From the NCBI GenBank assembly GCA_026415715.1, contig JAOAGO010000017.1, positions 1 through 55,975 on the forward strand: a stretch of DNA of 55,975 nucleotides. The letters are read 5' to 3'. Under the pieces are notes generated by a model. The model made no database searches, was not told the DNA's origin, and saw only the letters and a list, made by a program, of their open reading frames with translations. Position 1 is the stretch's first letter, and the number at the start of each line of letters is the position of its first letter. Source of the DNA: Chitinophagaceae bacterium (GTDB lineage Bacteria > Bacteroidota > Bacteroidia > Chitinophagales > Chitinophagaceae). Made by a program: the position numbers and the translations under genes. Below, piece after piece: positions 35,780-44,878 of the stretch.

Positions 35780-37284
35780 TTTCTGCAGAATACATATCAA
35801 GGAGCCCGATTACTGATAAAAAATATTTCATTCCGGAAAATTTTGATGATAAAAAGAATATTGAACGTTTTTTATTGCAACATCCGGGCAAAAAGGTTGT
35901 AGTAGTACAGGGATTGGGATTTGTCGGTTCGGTTATGTCTTTGGTGGTTGCCAATGCATTGACCGAAGAATATGCGGTTATCGGTGTGGATTTGCCCAAA
36001 CCCCCGTCTTATTGGAAAATATGTTCGATTAATGAGGGGATATTTCCGGTTTTGGCCAGCGACCCGAAAATCAGCTTGTATTATGAAAATGCACGCAAGA
36101 AAAACAATTTATATGCAACCTTCGACCCTGAAGCTTATGCCAGGGCCGATGTCATCATTATTGATATAAATCTGGATGTAAAAAAAACCAACAGCGAAAC
36201 CGGAGAGCTGAAAGACTTTGATGTTGACCTGACTCCATTTCGTAAAGCCGTAGAAACAATAGGAGAATATTGCCGGCCGGATGCATTAATCCTGGTAGAA
36301 ACCACTGTTCCTCCGGGCACCACACAAAAAATCGTAAAACCGATTATTGAAGAGTATTTGCAAAAAAGGGGTCTTCCCGTTGATCAGATAAAAATCGGTC
36401 ACTCTTATGAGAGAGTCATGCCCGGTCCGAAATACATTGATTCCATTCAGAATTTTTATCGGGTGTACTCCGGTGTAAATGAAAAAAGCGCCGACGCGGT
36501 AGAAGCTTTTTTACGCACCATTATCAAAACGGATGAATATCCCTTAACCCGTTTGGGTAACACACAGGCCACCGAAATGGCTAAAGTGCTGGAAAATTCG
36601 TACCGTGCCATGAATATCGCCTTTATGGTGGAATGGAGCCGTTTTGCCGAAGAAGCCGGAGTTGATATTTATGAAGTAGTGAATGCCATACGCATGCGGC
36701 CCACACATAAAAATATTATGTTGCCCGGGCTGGGAGTGGGAGGTTATTGCCTCACCAAAGACCCCTTACTGGCCAGCTGGGCACGAAAAAACCTTTTCGG
36801 GAGCAGCGAACCTTTATGGCAAAGCGAAAAAGGCGTTCGTATCAATGACCAGATGCCTTACTTTGCTTTCCGCTATCTGCAATCACAATATCAGCACCCT
36901 TTACAGGGTAAGAAATTGATTTTGCTGGGTGTAAGTTATCTGAATGATGTGGGCGATACCCGATATACTCCGGTGGAGCTATTTTATGATCAACTCAGAC
37001 TTCACGGGTGTGCAATCAGCCTTCATGACCCTCATGTAAAATACTGGGAGGAAAAAGATCTCTGGATTCAGCAAAATCTGGAACAATTGCTGAATGAAGA
37101 ATACGATATAATTTGTATTACTACCGGGCATAAAGAATACAGAAACAATCCGGATTTCATTCAGCAACTCCTGAACCGGAATTCCTGTTTTATTTACGAC
37201 ACAATCGGGGTGTTTACTAATGAAGAAATTAAACTTCTCCAGCAAAAGCATACTGTAAAAGTATTAGGTAGAGGAGATTTGTAA
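35776..37284 (+). CDS. UDP-sugar 6-dehydrogenase family protein
   Basis: 502 residues, longer than the usual 420-450 because of about 40 extra N-terminal residues. Rossmann motif VVVVQGLGFVGSVMS, ETTVPPGTT, SYERVMPGPKYIDSI and the catalytic Cys in LGVGGYCLTKDP show a nucleotide-sugar dehydrogenase oxidising C6 twice to a uronic acid. The C-terminal domain has KKLILLGVSYLNDVGDTRYTP. Together with the epimerase next door it should supply a uronic acid, a plausible acceptor for AsnB-type amidation. Sugar specificity not determinable. Confidence 0.86.
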   Translation: MISAEYISRSPITDKKYFIPENFDDKKNIERFLLQHPGKKVVVVQGLGFVGSVMSLVVANALTEEYAVIGVDLPKPPSYWKICSINEGIFPVLASDPKISLYYENARKKNNLYATFDPEAYARADVIIIDINLDVKKTNSETGELKDFDVDLTPFRKAVETIGEYCRPDALILVETTVPPGTTQKIVKPIIEEYLQKRGLPVDQIKIGHSYERVMPGPKYIDSIQNFYRVYSGVNEKSADAVEAFLRTIIKTDEYPLTRLGNTQATEMAKVLENSYRAMNIAFMVEWSRFAEEAGVDIYEVVNAIRMRPTHKNIMLPGLGVGGYCLTKDPLLASWARKNLFGSSEPLWQSEKGVRINDQMPYFAFRYLQSQYQHPLQGKKLILLGVSYLNDVGDTRYTPVELFYDQLRLHGCAISLHDPHVKYWEEKDLWIQQNLEQLLNEEYDIICITTGHKEYRNNPDFIQQLLNRNSCFIYDTIGVFTNEEIKLLQQKHTVKVLGRGDL

Positions 37285-37324
37285 AAAAGTTGTTTAAAAA
37301 TATAATTAAAAATTATAATCATCT

Positions 37325-38335
37325 ATGTCAACAAAAGTTTTGATTTTAGGAGGCGCCGGCTTTATAGGGTTTCATTTGGCGAAACAATTGGTTGAAAAAA
37401 AATCTTATGAAATTACCCTGGCGGATAGCTTTATGAAAAAAAACAAGGACGAAGAATTTTTGAAGCTAATAAAAGAACAAAATATACGGCTAATTGAAGA
37501 TGATTTTTCGACACAACAGGCATATCATCAATTAGATTCTACATATGATCAGGTTTATATGATGGCCGCTTTGGTGGGTGTTGATAATGCCAATCAATAT
37601 CCTCATGAGGTAATTCGAAATAACACAGCACTTACTTTGTACACACTCGAGTGGTTGAAGAACAATAAAATCGGTAAGGTGATCTTTGCTTCAACCAGCG
37701 AAAATTATGCCGGAACAATTGATGCTTTCGGTTATAAAATTCCTACGCCGGAAGAAGTTCCGCTTACCATAGAAAATATTTATCATCCCAGGTTTTCTTA
37801 TGCAGTTACTAAAATACTTGGCGAGGCAGGATTTATACATTATGCTTCAAAATATAATTTTGAAACCACAATTATCAGATATCATAATGTTTTTGGACCA
37901 CGAATGGGATTTAATCATGTTATTCCTCATCTGGTTATTCGTTTCAGGAATAATGAAAACCCTTTTAAAATTTATGGTCATAATCAAACCCGGGACTTTT
38001 GTTATGTTTCCGACGCGGTTGAAGGAACTATCCTTGCCATGGAGAAACCCGGCACAAACAAAGAAATTTATCATTTGGGAACCGGTGTTGAAATTACAAT
38101 TGAAGAACTTACCCGAAAAACCGGAGAATATATGAATTTTAAAGGCGAATATATTTATGCGCCGACTTATCCTGGATCTGTTTCCCGAAGATGTCCGGAT
38201 ACTTCAAAGTCCTACCGGCATTTAGGCTTTCAGGCAAAAGTAAGTTGGGAAAAAGGATTATATGAAACGATTTGTTGGTATAATAACTATTTCGATTCAG
38301 GACATACAGTGCCGCATGAAATAAAATTTTTATAG
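37325..38335 (+). CDS. NAD-dependent nucleotide-sugar epimerase/dehydratase
   Basis: 336-residue extended SDR protein. NAD motif GGAGFIGFHLA; catalytic Ser/Thr region ASTSENYAGT; YxxxK in FSYAVTKILGE; IIRYHNVFGPRMGFNHVIP and TRDFCYVSDAVEG are family landmarks. Follows the dehydrogenase, so UDP-uronic-acid epimerase or decarboxylase is likely; residues that would separate these are not clear to me. Confidence 0.8.
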   Translation: MSTKVLILGGAGFIGFHLAKQLVEKKSYEITLADSFMKKNKDEEFLKLIKEQNIRLIEDDFSTQQAYHQLDSTYDQVYMMAALVGVDNANQYPHEVIRNNTALTLYTLEWLKNNKIGKVIFASTSENYAGTIDAFGYKIPTPEEVPLTIENIYHPRFSYAVTKILGEAGFIHYASKYNFETTIIRYHNVFGPRMGFNHVIPHLVIRFRNNENPFKIYGHNQTRDFCYVSDAVEGTILAMEKPGTNKEIYHLGTGVEITIEELTRKTGEYMNFKGEYIYAPTYPGSVSRRCPDTSKSYRHLGFQAKVSWEKGLYETICWYNNYFDSGHTVPHEIKFL

Positions 38336-38362
38336 TGATATTTTTTAATTACATTACGAATC

Positions 38363-39058
38363 ATGTATCTAATCATAAAGCGTTTTTTTGATGTTCTGTT
38401 TTCATTATTGCTTTTGTTAATCCTGTTTCCTTTATTTATATTGATTGTTATTGTAATGCTTTTAGCAGGGGAAAAGGAAATATTCTTTTTTCAGGAACGG
38501 GTGGGTTTTAAAAATAAAATATTTAAGATCTGGAAATTTGCCACCATGCTGAAAAACAGTCCCAACATGGGACATGGTGATTTAACGGTGCGAAATGATC
38601 CCCGCATCACTCCGGTTGGTAAATACCTCCGCATGACAAAGCTGAATGAACTTCCGCAGCTGATTAATATTCTCAAAGGCGACATGTCGTTTGTAGGGCC
38701 ACGGCCGCTGATGAAAAAGGGATTTGACCGATACAGCGATGAAATGAAAGCCAAAGTGTACAACGTAAAACCGGGCCTTACAGGCATCGGCTCCATTGTA
38801 TTTCGCGATGAAGAATGGATAGTTACCCACAGCCGGCTGAGTCCCGACGAATGTTACCGCCTGGAAATACTTCCCTACAAAGGAGCGCTGGAGTTATGGT
38901 ATCAGCAGCACCAGAATTTTTATACTGATTTTATGATTCTGCTGCTCACGGCTTGGTACATTGTTTTTCCGAAAAGCCGAATGGTTTATAAAGTTTTTCC
39001 CCATCTGCCGCCGGCAGAGCAATATCTGCCACGGTGGGCTATTGAACAACGCCGATAA
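38363..39058 (+). CDS. initiating sugar-phosphate transferase (PglC-like)
   Basis: 231-residue membrane protein that starts the repeat unit by moving a sugar phosphate to undecaprenyl phosphate. One N-terminal hydrophobic segment (about 10-36), then ERVGFKNKIFKIWKFATM, DPRITPVGKYLRM and LINILKGDMSFVGPRP. In characterised PglC the catalytic pair is Asp-Glu in DELPQL; here the sequence is NELPQL (Asn95-Glu96), so the nucleophile position is Asn. Its stop overlaps the phosphatase start (TAATG). Confidence 0.88.
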   Translation: MYLIIKRFFDVLFSLLLLLILFPLFILIVIVMLLAGEKEIFFFQERVGFKNKIFKIWKFATMLKNSPNMGHGDLTVRNDPRITPVGKYLRMTKLNELPQLINILKGDMSFVGPRPLMKKGFDRYSDEMKAKVYNVKPGLTGIGSIVFRDEEWIVTHSRLSPDECYRLEILPYKGALELWYQQHQNFYTDFMILLLTAWYIVFPKSRMVYKVFPHLPPAEQYLPRWAIEQRR

Positions 39059-39807
39059 TGTTTACCTTTTTTAAGAAAAAAAATGCCTTGTCCGGCGAAG
39101 TTGAAAAAATATTTTCACTTCTGCAGACCGATATGCATTCACATTTGCTGCCGGGAATAGACGACGGAGCAAAAGATACGGAAACTTCGCTGCAACTCAT
39201 CAAAGGTCTTCATCAACTTGGCTATACCCGTTTGATTACTACTCCGCATGTTTTGTGGGATCTCTATAAAAACACTCCTGAAATCATAAAGCATAAATTA
39301 CAAATTGTTCGTGAAGCCCTGGAGCAAAACAATATACCCGTTGAGATCAACGCTGCCGCTGAATATTTTCTGGACGATCATGTAGGGGATTTACTGAAAA
39401 GAAAAGAACCCCTGCTCGCTTTTGGAAAAAATTATGTACTGGTAGAATTCTCTCTTGCTTTTCCGCAACATAATATCAAGGAAATTCTGTTTGAAATGCA
39501 GATGCAGGGCTACCAGCCGGTTATTGCCCATCCTGAACGTTATATTTACCTGAAACAGAACAAACCCTTTTTTGATGAACTGAAATATAACGGATGCCTT
39601 TTTCAACTCAATCTGCTTTCGGTTACGGGTTATTACGGAAAAACCGTTACGGAGCTGTCCGGATATCTCCTGAATAAAAAATATTATGATTTGCTGGGAA
39701 CCGATCTGCATCATGTCCGTCATCTGGAAATGCTTCAGGAAAGCAGCGCTCTGCGACAAATCAGAAAAATTATTGAAAATCACAATTTTTTGAATAACGA
39801 ATTATAA
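39058..39807 (+). CDS. CpsB/CapC-type protein-tyrosine phosphatase (PHP family)
   Basis: 249-residue manganese-dependent phosphatase. PHP motifs: TDMHSHLLPGIDDGA, TTPHVLWD, and PVIAHPERY, plus GTDLHHVRH late. These match CpsB/YwqE/Wzb-type enzymes that remove phosphate from the tyrosine tail of the Wzc kinase. It closes the operon that Wzc opens, forming a kinase-phosphatase pair. Overlaps the preceding gene by 1 bp. Confidence 0.9.
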   Translation: MFTFFKKKNALSGEVEKIFSLLQTDMHSHLLPGIDDGAKDTETSLQLIKGLHQLGYTRLITTPHVLWDLYKNTPEIIKHKLQIVREALEQNNIPVEINAAAEYFLDDHVGDLLKRKEPLLAFGKNYVLVEFSLAFPQHNIKEILFEMQMQGYQPVIAHPERYIYLKQNKPFFDELKYNGCLFQLNLLSVTGYYGKTVTELSGYLLNKKYYDLLGTDLHHVRHLEMLQESSALRQIRKIIENHNFLNNEL

Positions 39808-39868
39808 AAAAAGGAACCGTTAACACGGGATAGCCGAACTTTTCTCCGTTCCTCTTGTAATAATTGAT

Positions 39869-40747
39869 ATGAACAGTTTCAGTATAAAGGATTTGGAAAA
39901 TCTGACCGGTATTAAAGCCCATACGCTACGGATATGGGAGCAACGGTACAATTTTCTGAAGCCAAAACGCACTGAAACCAATATTCGTTATTATACCAAT
40001 GATGAATTAAAGCTGCTGCTGAACGTATCGCTGTTGAACCGGTACGGCTATAAAATTTCCCAAATCAGCCGGATGAGGCCCGATGAGCTATCTGAGAAAA
40101 TCAACTTATTAACAGATCCTAAGGCAGCTCAGGAAAAAGTAATTCATCAATTGGTGCAAACCATGGTAGATTTTGATGCCGATGGATTTGAGAGAGTCCT
40201 CAACCGGCAGATTCTGCTGAGAGGAGCGGAAAAAACATTCACCGAAATTTTATTTCCTTTTCTGGAGAAGATCGGAATACTCTGGCAAACCGGTAACATC
40301 ATGCCGGCACAGGAACATGTTGTCAGTAATATTATCCGGCAAAAATTAATTTCCGCCATTGATCAATTACCACCGGTAAAACAAAATGAAAAACCGATTA
40401 TTCTTTTTCTTCCTGAAGATGAATTTCATGAACTGGGGTTGTTGTTTGCCAATTATCTGATGAAAAAAAGAGGGATAAAAACATTATATCTGGGTGCCAA
40501 TGTTCCTCTAGAGGATGTATTTGCCGTTTGTGAAATTATGAAACCTTCCTATCTCTATACGCATATTACTTCCACAGGTTCTGATTTTAATACGGATAAG
40601 TTTTTAAACTCAATAGCAAAAATTCTATCACCCTACAAAATAGTAATGTCCGGTTCTGTTACTTCTTCTTACAAAAAAGAAATCTCCCCCAACATTCAAT
40701 TCAAAAAATCTTTGAGAGAGGTTATTGAATTTATTAATAATTTATAA
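39869..40747 (+). CDS. MerR-type regulator with B12-binding domain, CarH/LitR-like
   Basis: 292 residues. MerR helix-turn-helix at about 1-70 (IKDLENLTGIKAHTLRIWEQ RYNF, with Arg/Trp at the usual places), a helical B12-cap domain (about 85-165) and a cobalamin-binding Rossmann domain (about 177-292). The photosensor signature W-x9-EH is present (Trp139, Glu149, His150). The base-off axial ligand motif reads ExHxxG (Glu185, His187, Gly190), against the usual DxHxxG. The residue after Trp139 is Gln. Such proteins bind adenosylcobalamin, repress carotenoid genes in the dark and release DNA in light. It stands just upstream of the carotenoid operon. Confidence 0.85.
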   Translation: MNSFSIKDLENLTGIKAHTLRIWEQRYNFLKPKRTETNIRYYTNDELKLLLNVSLLNRYGYKISQISRMRPDELSEKINLLTDPKAAQEKVIHQLVQTMVDFDADGFERVLNRQILLRGAEKTFTEILFPFLEKIGILWQTGNIMPAQEHVVSNIIRQKLISAIDQLPPVKQNEKPIILFLPEDEFHELGLLFANYLMKKRGIKTLYLGANVPLEDVFAVCEIMKPSYLYTHITSTGSDFNTDKFLNSIAKILSPYKIVMSGSVTSSYKKEISPNIQFKKSLREVIEFINNL

Positions 40748-40904
40748 TTAATTATTATTTGAATCAGATTAACAATCTTTTTACAGTTTATTTTTTTTAA
40801 ATTATATTATATATTTAAAATCAAATATTTAAGATAAAAATAAAACTTTAATTTATTAGTTTGATTTCAAAATTCAGTTTGAATAAATTTTTTTGTGAAA
40901 AAAT

Positions 40905-40939
40905 TTTGTTTAACTTTACGTAGCCAAAAGTTAAACAAA
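40905..40939 (+). promoter_or_regulatory. perfect 13-bp inverted repeat, likely CarH-like operator over the crt promoter
   Basis: TTTGTTTAACTTT (40905-40917) and its exact complement AAAGTTAAACAAA (40927-40939) are separated by 9 bp. TAACTTTA inside the left arm resembles a -7 box, placing the start of transcription near 40925; the right arm ends on the A of the sigma-factor ATG. A protein bound here would block the promoter. Confidence 0.75.
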
Positions 40940-41442
40940 TGAAATCGCTCAATCAATCCTTCGATCAGTTGCTTCTTGAAAACACTTCCTTTTTGAAACC
41001 CTTTGCCATCAATCTTACCCGCGATAAAGATGCAGCTGATGATTTGTATCAGGATACGCTTTGCAAGGCGCTTGCCAATAAGGATAAATATCAGCAAGGC
41101 ACTAACATCAGGGCCTGGTTATTTACCATAATGAGAAATATATTTATCAATAATTACCGAAGAAAATCAAAACAAAAAACCATATTTGATAATTCTCCCA
41201 ATGAATACCTTCTTCACACCTCAGCTACAGTAAAAAATCAGGGTATTACCAACGTACAATTGAAAGAAATCCGGAAAGCCATTCATGAGTTGCCTGAAAT
41301 CTTCAAAACACCATTCCTTCTCTATTTTGAAGGATACCGCTATCATGAAATTGCCGAAGCCCTTAACGAACCTCTGGGTACAATTAAAAGTCGTATCCAT
41401 TTTGCCCGTAAATTGCTGAAGGAACAAATCAGTCGTTATTAA
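40939..41442 (+). CDS. ECF-family RNA polymerase sigma factor
   Basis: 167 residues. Sigma region 2 runs through DLYQDTLCKALAN and NIRAWLFTIMRNIFINNYRR; region 4 is FEGYRYHEIAEALNEPLGTIKSRIHFAR. It leads the carotenoid operon, 4 bp before crtI, and no anti-sigma factor is nearby. This echoes the light-induced CarQ sigma of Myxococcus, but the resemblance of roles is inference. The start is fixed by the promoter-operator palindrome. Confidence 0.9.
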   Translation: MKSLNQSFDQLLLENTSFLKPFAINLTRDKDAADDLYQDTLCKALANKDKYQQGTNIRAWLFTIMRNIFINNYRRKSKQKTIFDNSPNEYLLHTSATVKNQGITNVQLKEIRKAIHELPEIFKTPFLLYFEGYRYHEIAEALNEPLGTIKSRIHFARKLLKEQISRY

Positions 41443-41446
41443 CAGA

Positions 41447-42925
41447 ATGTTTTCCGGAAAGAAAATTATTGTCATCGGTAGCGGTTTTGCCGGGCTGTCT
41501 GCCGCCACATTTTTAGCGCATCACGGTTTTCGGGTAACGGTGTTGGAGAAAAATGCCGTACCGGGCGGCCGTGCGGCACGTTTGGAGCATAACGGATTTA
41601 CGTTTGACATGGGCCCGAGTTTTTACTGGATGCCCGATGTATTTGAAAGATATTTTTCTCTTTTCGGGAAAAAGGTTTCCGATTATTATACGTTGTTACG
41701 TCTGAATCCCTCTTATCGGATTTACTGGGAAGACGGTTACACCGATATTCCTGCCGGATATCAGGCTTTACAGTCTCTTTTTGAAACACTGGAGCCCGGA
41801 AGTGCAAAAAAGCTGGATGCTTTTCTGAAAGAAGCGGAATATAAATACAAGGTAGGCATGAATAATCTGGTGTATAAACCCTCGCGGTCAGTTACGGAAT
41901 TTCTGAACTGGCCTACCCTGACCGGCATGATGAAACTGCAGGTGTTTACTTCCATCAGAAAACACATTGCCCGCTATTTTTCTCATCCCAGGCTCAGGCA
42001 GATGCTTGAATTTCCGGTGTTGTTTCTGGGCGCTTTACCCCAAAATACTCCTGCCTTATACAGCTTAATGAACTATGCCGATATCCGTGGCGGCACCTGG
42101 TATCCTTTAGGCGGAATGTATGCCGTGGTGGAGGGAATGCACCGTCTGGCAAAAGAAAAAGGTGTTGAGTTCAGGTTTAACCATGAAGTAAGCGAACTTC
42201 GTTTTTCGGGAAATGTAATTAAAGAAGTAGTAGCAAATTCCGACGCCTTTCAAGCCGATGCCGTCATCAGTACGGCAGACTATTATTTTACGGAAACGCA
42301 TCTTTTGCCGGAAGCGCTCAGAAGTTATTCAGAAAAATACTGGGACAAACGGATCATGGCGCCTTCGGCGTTGCTGTATTACGTAGGGCTTGGTAAAAAA
42401 CTTAAAAACATCACTCATCATGCGCTTTTCTTTGATGTTCCCTTTGAAAGGCATGCTGAAGAAATTTATTCCCATCCGCAGTGGCCCACCGAGCCTTTGT
42501 TTTATGTTAGTGTTCCCTCGGTAACCGATACTTCCGTAGCGCCGGCGGGTTGTGAGAATATCGTGATTTTGATTCCGGTAGCTTCAGGATTGGCGGGTGA
42601 TGACGAAGAAATAAGAAAGCGCTATTTTCTAACGGTTGTTAGCAGAATGGAAAGAATTGTTGGGGAAGATATCGGTAATTCCGTTATTTTTATGAAATCC
42701 TATTCGGTAAGCGATTTTAAAAGAGATTATCATTCTTTTAAAGGAAACGCTTACGGCCTGGCAAATACATTATTTCAAACGGCATTGTTCAGGCCGGCCT
42801 GCCGAAGCAAAAAAGTAAAGAATCTGTTTTATGCGGGACAACTTACCGTTCCGGGTCCGGGGGTACCCCCCGCATTAATCAGCGGTGAGGTGGCAGCAAA
42901 CTATTTAAGAAAAAAAATGTTTTAA
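41447..42925 (+). CDS. crtI: phytoene desaturase
   Basis: 492-residue FAD enzyme turning phytoene into lycopene. FAD-binding VIGSGFAGLSAATFLAHHG at the N-terminus, GGRAARLEHNGFTFDMGPS next, and C-terminal NLFYAGQLTVPGPGVPPALI, the family signature. Length and motifs are normal for bacterial CrtI. Downstream of the ECF gene in one operon with crtB. Confidence 0.95.
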   Translation: MFSGKKIIVIGSGFAGLSAATFLAHHGFRVTVLEKNAVPGGRAARLEHNGFTFDMGPSFYWMPDVFERYFSLFGKKVSDYYTLLRLNPSYRIYWEDGYTDIPAGYQALQSLFETLEPGSAKKLDAFLKEAEYKYKVGMNNLVYKPSRSVTEFLNWPTLTGMMKLQVFTSIRKHIARYFSHPRLRQMLEFPVLFLGALPQNTPALYSLMNYADIRGGTWYPLGGMYAVVEGMHRLAKEKGVEFRFNHEVSELRFSGNVIKEVVANSDAFQADAVISTADYYFTETHLLPEALRSYSEKYWDKRIMAPSALLYYVGLGKKLKNITHHALFFDVPFERHAEEIYSHPQWPTEPLFYVSVPSVTDTSVAPAGCENIVILIPVASGLAGDDEEIRKRYFLTVVSRMERIVGEDIGNSVIFMKSYSVSDFKRDYHSFKGNAYGLANTLFQTALFRPACRSKKVKNLFYAGQLTVPGPGVPPALISGEVAANYLRKKMF

Positions 42926-42934
42926 TTTAGTTGC

Positions 42935-43771
42935 ATGGTATCATTGTTTCATAAAGTATCTCAGGATTGCAGCCGTATCGTGACGAAGAAATACAGTACA
43001 TCCTTTTCTTCGGCCATTCGTTTGCTGCATAAAGACCTCAGAGCGCCGATTTACAACATATACGGATTTGTACGCTTTGCCGATGAAATTGTTGATACCT
43101 TTCATCATCAGGACAAACAGCGTTTGCTGGAAGAGTTCAAACGGGAAACCTACCATGCCCTTGAAAGAAAGTTAAGTCTGAATCCCATTTTAAACAGCTT
43201 TCAGCAAACGGTTCATCAATATCATATCAACCGCCACCTGATTGACGCTTTTTTTCACAGTATGGAAATGGATTTGACAAGAACGGCTTATGATAAAAGC
43301 GGATATCAGGAATATATCTACGGATCGGCGGAAGTGGTAGGGCTTATGTGCCTTCATGTGTTTTGCGAAGGCAATCTGGATTTATATCAAAAACTGGAAG
43401 CGCCAGCCCGTTCGCTGGGCGCTGCTTTTCAGAAAGTGAATTTTTTAAGAGATATCAAAGCCGATTATAACGGCTTGTCCAGAGTGTATTTTCCCGATTG
43501 TGATTTTAATTGTTTTACCGAAAATGACAAGCGGAAAATTGAAGAAGATATTTATGAAGATTTCAAAAAAGCCTATCACGGCATATTGAAACTCCCCTGG
43601 AAAGCCCGTTTCGGTGTGTATGTGGCTTACAAATATTATCTTTCGCTGTTCCGAAAAATACAACGCATGAAATCTTCCGTTATTCTGAATAAACGAGTAC
43701 GCATTCCTAACTACCATAAGGCCATGATTGTGGTGAGAGCCGGAGTGAAAAACAAACTGGGGCTTATCTGA
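42935..43771 (+). CDS. crtB: phytoene synthase
   Basis: 278 residues. Condenses two geranylgeranyl diphosphates. Metal-binding DxxxD motifs are FADEIVDTF (about residues 49-53) and FLRDIKADYN (about 171-175); YIYGSAEVVGLMC and GAAFQKVNFLRD are typical. Separated by 9 bp from crtI and 1 bp from idi. The diphosphate synthase CrtE is not in the window. Confidence 0.95.
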   Translation: MVSLFHKVSQDCSRIVTKKYSTSFSSAIRLLHKDLRAPIYNIYGFVRFADEIVDTFHHQDKQRLLEEFKRETYHALERKLSLNPILNSFQQTVHQYHINRHLIDAFFHSMEMDLTRTAYDKSGYQEYIYGSAEVVGLMCLHVFCEGNLDLYQKLEAPARSLGAAFQKVNFLRDIKADYNGLSRVYFPDCDFNCFTENDKRKIEEDIYEDFKKAYHGILKLPWKARFGVYVAYKYYLSLFRKIQRMKSSVILNKRVRIPNYHKAMIVVRAGVKNKLGLI

Positions 43772-43772
43772 T

Positions 43773-44312
43773 ATGCAGGAAGAGCGGGTAATACTTGTGG
43801 ATGAAAATGATGAACCGCTGGGTGAAATGGAAAAAATGCAGGCGCACCGGACGGGGGCGCTGCATCGTGCATTCAGCATCTTTTTATTTAATAAAAAAGG
43901 TGAAATGCTTTTGCAAAAAAGAGCTGATGATAAATACCATAGCGGCGGTTTGTGGACAAATGCCTGTTGCAGCCATCCCCGGCCGGGCGAAGAAATTGCG
44001 GAGGCGGCCCGAAGAAGACTGATGGAAGAAATGGGTATTGAAACCCGGTTGCAGAAAGCCTTTCACTTCATATATAAAACCCGGGTTTCCAACAACCTTA
44101 CGGAGCATGAGCTGGATCATATCTTCACAGGCGAGTTTGACGGCCCTGTACCTTTCAATCCCGATGAAGTATCGGAAATTTGCTTTAAAACGCCGGCAGA
44201 AATCAGAAAATGGCTGAATACTCATCCCGAACAATTTACGGAATGGTTTCGTCTGGCGTTTGAACGGGTTCTGTCCTGGCATCAGCAACACATGAACGGA
44301 AAAAACGTATAA
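43773..44312 (+). CDS. idi: isopentenyl-diphosphate delta-isomerase, type 1
   Basis: 179-residue Nudix-fold enzyme interconverting isopentenyl and dimethylallyl diphosphate. Catalytic Cys in TNACCSHPRPGE, Nudix-like EAARRRLMEEMGIE, and the catalytic Glu region LTEHELDHIF. Sits one base after crtB, feeding the carotenoid pathway. Confidence 0.94.
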   Translation: MQEERVILVDENDEPLGEMEKMQAHRTGALHRAFSIFLFNKKGEMLLQKRADDKYHSGGLWTNACCSHPRPGEEIAEAARRRLMEEMGIETRLQKAFHFIYKTRVSNNLTEHELDHIFTGEFDGPVPFNPDEVSEICFKTPAEIRKWLNTHPEQFTEWFRLAFERVLSWHQQHMNGKNV

Positions 44313-44323
44313 TTTTACATATT

Positions 44324-44857
44324 ATGCAAACGCTATATTACATATTGGTACTGGTATCTACGTTTGTGATTATGGAAGGCGTTACCTGGTGCACTCACCG
44401 GTATGTAATGCATGGCTTTTTATGGTATTTGCATAAAGACCATCATCAGAAAAGGCCCGGCGTATTTGAAAAAAATGATTTCTTTGCTCTCATTTTTGCC
44501 ATACCCAGTTTTTTGCTTATTTATTTTGGCACCTTCCGGCATATCTGGTGGCTTCAGGCTATCGGTTTTGGTATTATGGCTTATGGCTTTGCCTATTTTC
44601 TGGTGCACGATGTTATTATTCACCAGCGGTTTAAATGGTTCAGCCGAAGCAACAATACCTATATCCGCGCCATAAGGTGGGCACATAAAATGCACCATAA
44701 ACATCTGGGAAAACATCCCGGTGAGAGTTACGGTTTTTTATTTGTACATAAAAAATACTGGGACAAAGTAAGAAGAGATAAGCAACTGATGGCCGGAGAA
44801 GCCAAATTTGATTATGCCCCGGAACAAACAGCCGCATCGGAAAAGACATCTTCTTAA
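44324..44857 (+). CDS. crtZ: beta-carotene hydroxylase
   Basis: 177-residue di-iron membrane hydroxylase with four hydrophobic segments. Histidine clusters are CTHRYVMHGFLWYLHKDHH, HDVIIHQRF and HKMHHKHLG, the CrtZ pattern. Adds 3-hydroxyls to beta-carotene to give zeaxanthin. Its TAA stop is in the same frame as crtY. Confidence 0.93.
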   Translation: MQTLYYILVLVSTFVIMEGVTWCTHRYVMHGFLWYLHKDHHQKRPGVFEKNDFFALIFAIPSFLLIYFGTFRHIWWLQAIGFGIMAYGFAYFLVHDVIIHQRFKWFSRSNNTYIRAIRWAHKMHHKHLGKHPGESYGFLFVHKKYWDKVRRDKQLMAGEAKFDYAPEQTAASEKTSS

Positions 44858-44878
44858 TTTTTACATAATCTGGCCTTC

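Noticed and set aside
39808-39868. GTTAAC near 39823 as an additional operator of the CarH-like regulator
   Set aside because: Only six bases are shared in part with the palindrome arms; too little for a claim.
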